DNA from: Spirochaetia bacterium | GTDB taxonomy: Bacteria; Spirochaetota; Spirochaetia; Treponematales; Rectinemataceae | Assembly: GCA_021286925.1 (NCBI GenBank) | Contig: JAJTBL010000116.1 | Coordinates: 1 to 6,295 of the forward strand | Reading direction: 5' to 3' | DNA length: 6,295 nt | In this document: piece by piece, positions 5,998 to 6,295 of the stretch | Layout of the letters: every line of letters begins with the position of its first letter | Numbering within the stretch: the stretch's first letter is position 1 | Program-made: the position numbers and the translations under genes | Notes under the pieces: model-generated | What the model was told of the DNA's origin: nothing | Seen by the model: only the letters and a program-made list of their open reading frames with translations | Databases searched by the model: none

Positions 5998-6295
5998 TTA
6001 CCACTCTCCATCTTTAAAACAGCGCTTCCGGCCTTGCTATGCTTAGCCGTAAACTGAAGAGTGGGGCCATACGCCCAGATTATCTTGAAATTCCCGCTGA
6101 CTGGAATCACTTTGTCGAACTTGTCGCCGGTGTTGAGCAAACGCGAAAATTCGAAGACAACCATATCCCCAGTCCGAGTCCCCGCAAAGGAAAGGATGCT
6201 GGAAGCACCGCCCTGGTTGACATCAGGGGGATGGGGACCGAACATGCCCGTTGACCATGCGTCGACGGCCTGAACGTTGCCCGGCTCGCCGACAA
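5994..6295 (-). CDS. DOMON-domain protein, C-terminal part (N-terminus outside window)
   Basis: The frame is open to the right edge, so about 99 C-terminal residues are visible, starting 17 codons before the first Met in the window. The sequence follows the second half of a DOMON domain: VQAVDAWSTG, PPDVNQGGASSIL, a strand ending FEFSRLLNTGDKFD, then IIWAYG and AKHSKAG before a final short strand. The TGD-xx-D and WAYG...H...G pattern is characteristic of the heme- or sugar-binding DOMON fold; the His in AKHSKAG is a candidate axial heme ligand. The protein stops right after the domain, with no C-terminal membrane helix, so membrane anchoring, if any, must come from the unseen N-terminus, where a signal or lipoprotein peptide is expected. 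It overlaps the following b561-like gene by four bases, and the two probably act together in electron transfer. Whether it binds heme is inferred. Confidence 0.72.
   Translation of the reverse strand, partial: VGEPGNVQAVDAWSTGMFGPHPPDVNQGGASSILSFAGTRTGDMVVFEFSRLLNTGDKFDKVIPVSGNFKIIWAYGPTLQFTAKHSKAGSAVLKMESGN
6004..6009 (-). promoter_or_regulatory. Ribosome binding site that supports the TTG start of the b561-like gene
   Basis: Read on the - strand, GGAGAG at 6009-6004 lies eight bases before the TTG at 5997. It sits inside the last codons of the DOMON gene. With the in-frame TAA directly before the TTG, it makes the TTG the only sensible start and suggests that the two genes are translationally coupled. 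Confidence 0.6.

Noticed and set aside
6012..6018. A T_TTA_AAG heptamer, in frame on the - strand near the end of the DOMON gene, resembling a -1 frameshift site that might fuse DOMON to b561.
   Set aside because: After a -1 shift the ribosome would meet TAA at 6000-5998 before reaching the b561 start, so no fusion protein can result; the shift would only alter the last few residues.
6039..6273. Two + strand open frames at the right end of the window.
   Set aside because: They are shadows of the DOMON gene on the other strand and lack ribosome sites or recognisable domains.

Overview
The window is bacterial chromosome with balanced base composition and tightly packed genes. The organism cannot be named from it. 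All genes use good Shine-Dalgarno sites, and the transporter's binding protein is a lipoprotein. The proteins look like ordinary bacterial family members, with no phage, plasmid, insertion-sequence, CRISPR or tRNA signal.

Layout. (1) Bases 2-601 (+) are the 3' end of glmS, the C-terminal sugar-isomerase domain of glucosamine-6-phosphate synthase. (2) After a 104-base gap with a possible promoter comes a complete branched-chain amino acid (LIV/HAAT-type) ABC transporter operon on the + strand: a lipoprotein substrate-binding protein (706-1860), LivH permease (2030-2908), LivM permease (2926-3879), LivG ATPase (3879-4652) and LivF ATPase (4656-5378). The four membrane-complex genes are nearly contiguous or overlapping. 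The binding-protein gene is separated from them by 169 bases holding three hairpins: one just after the stop codon, one that looks like an intrinsic terminator/attenuator, and one that covers the livH ribosome binding site. (3) Bases 5379-5592 hold no gene but several inverted repeats, ending in a bidirectional terminator. (4) Convergent on the - strand are two overlapping genes: a DOMON-domain protein (5994-6295, N-terminus outside the window) followed by a small four-helix cytochrome b561-like membrane protein (5593-5997).

How they work together. The binding protein captures the amino acid (or a related amide) outside the membrane and delivers it to the LivH/LivM channel, powered by LivG/LivF. 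The separate terminator-like hairpin suggests the binding protein is made in excess over the membrane complex. The - strand pair looks like a two-gene version of the DOMON-cytochrome b561 fusion known in eukaryotes, so it is a candidate transmembrane electron-transfer module. This is the least ordinary part of the window. The rest is a conventional housekeeping and transport region.
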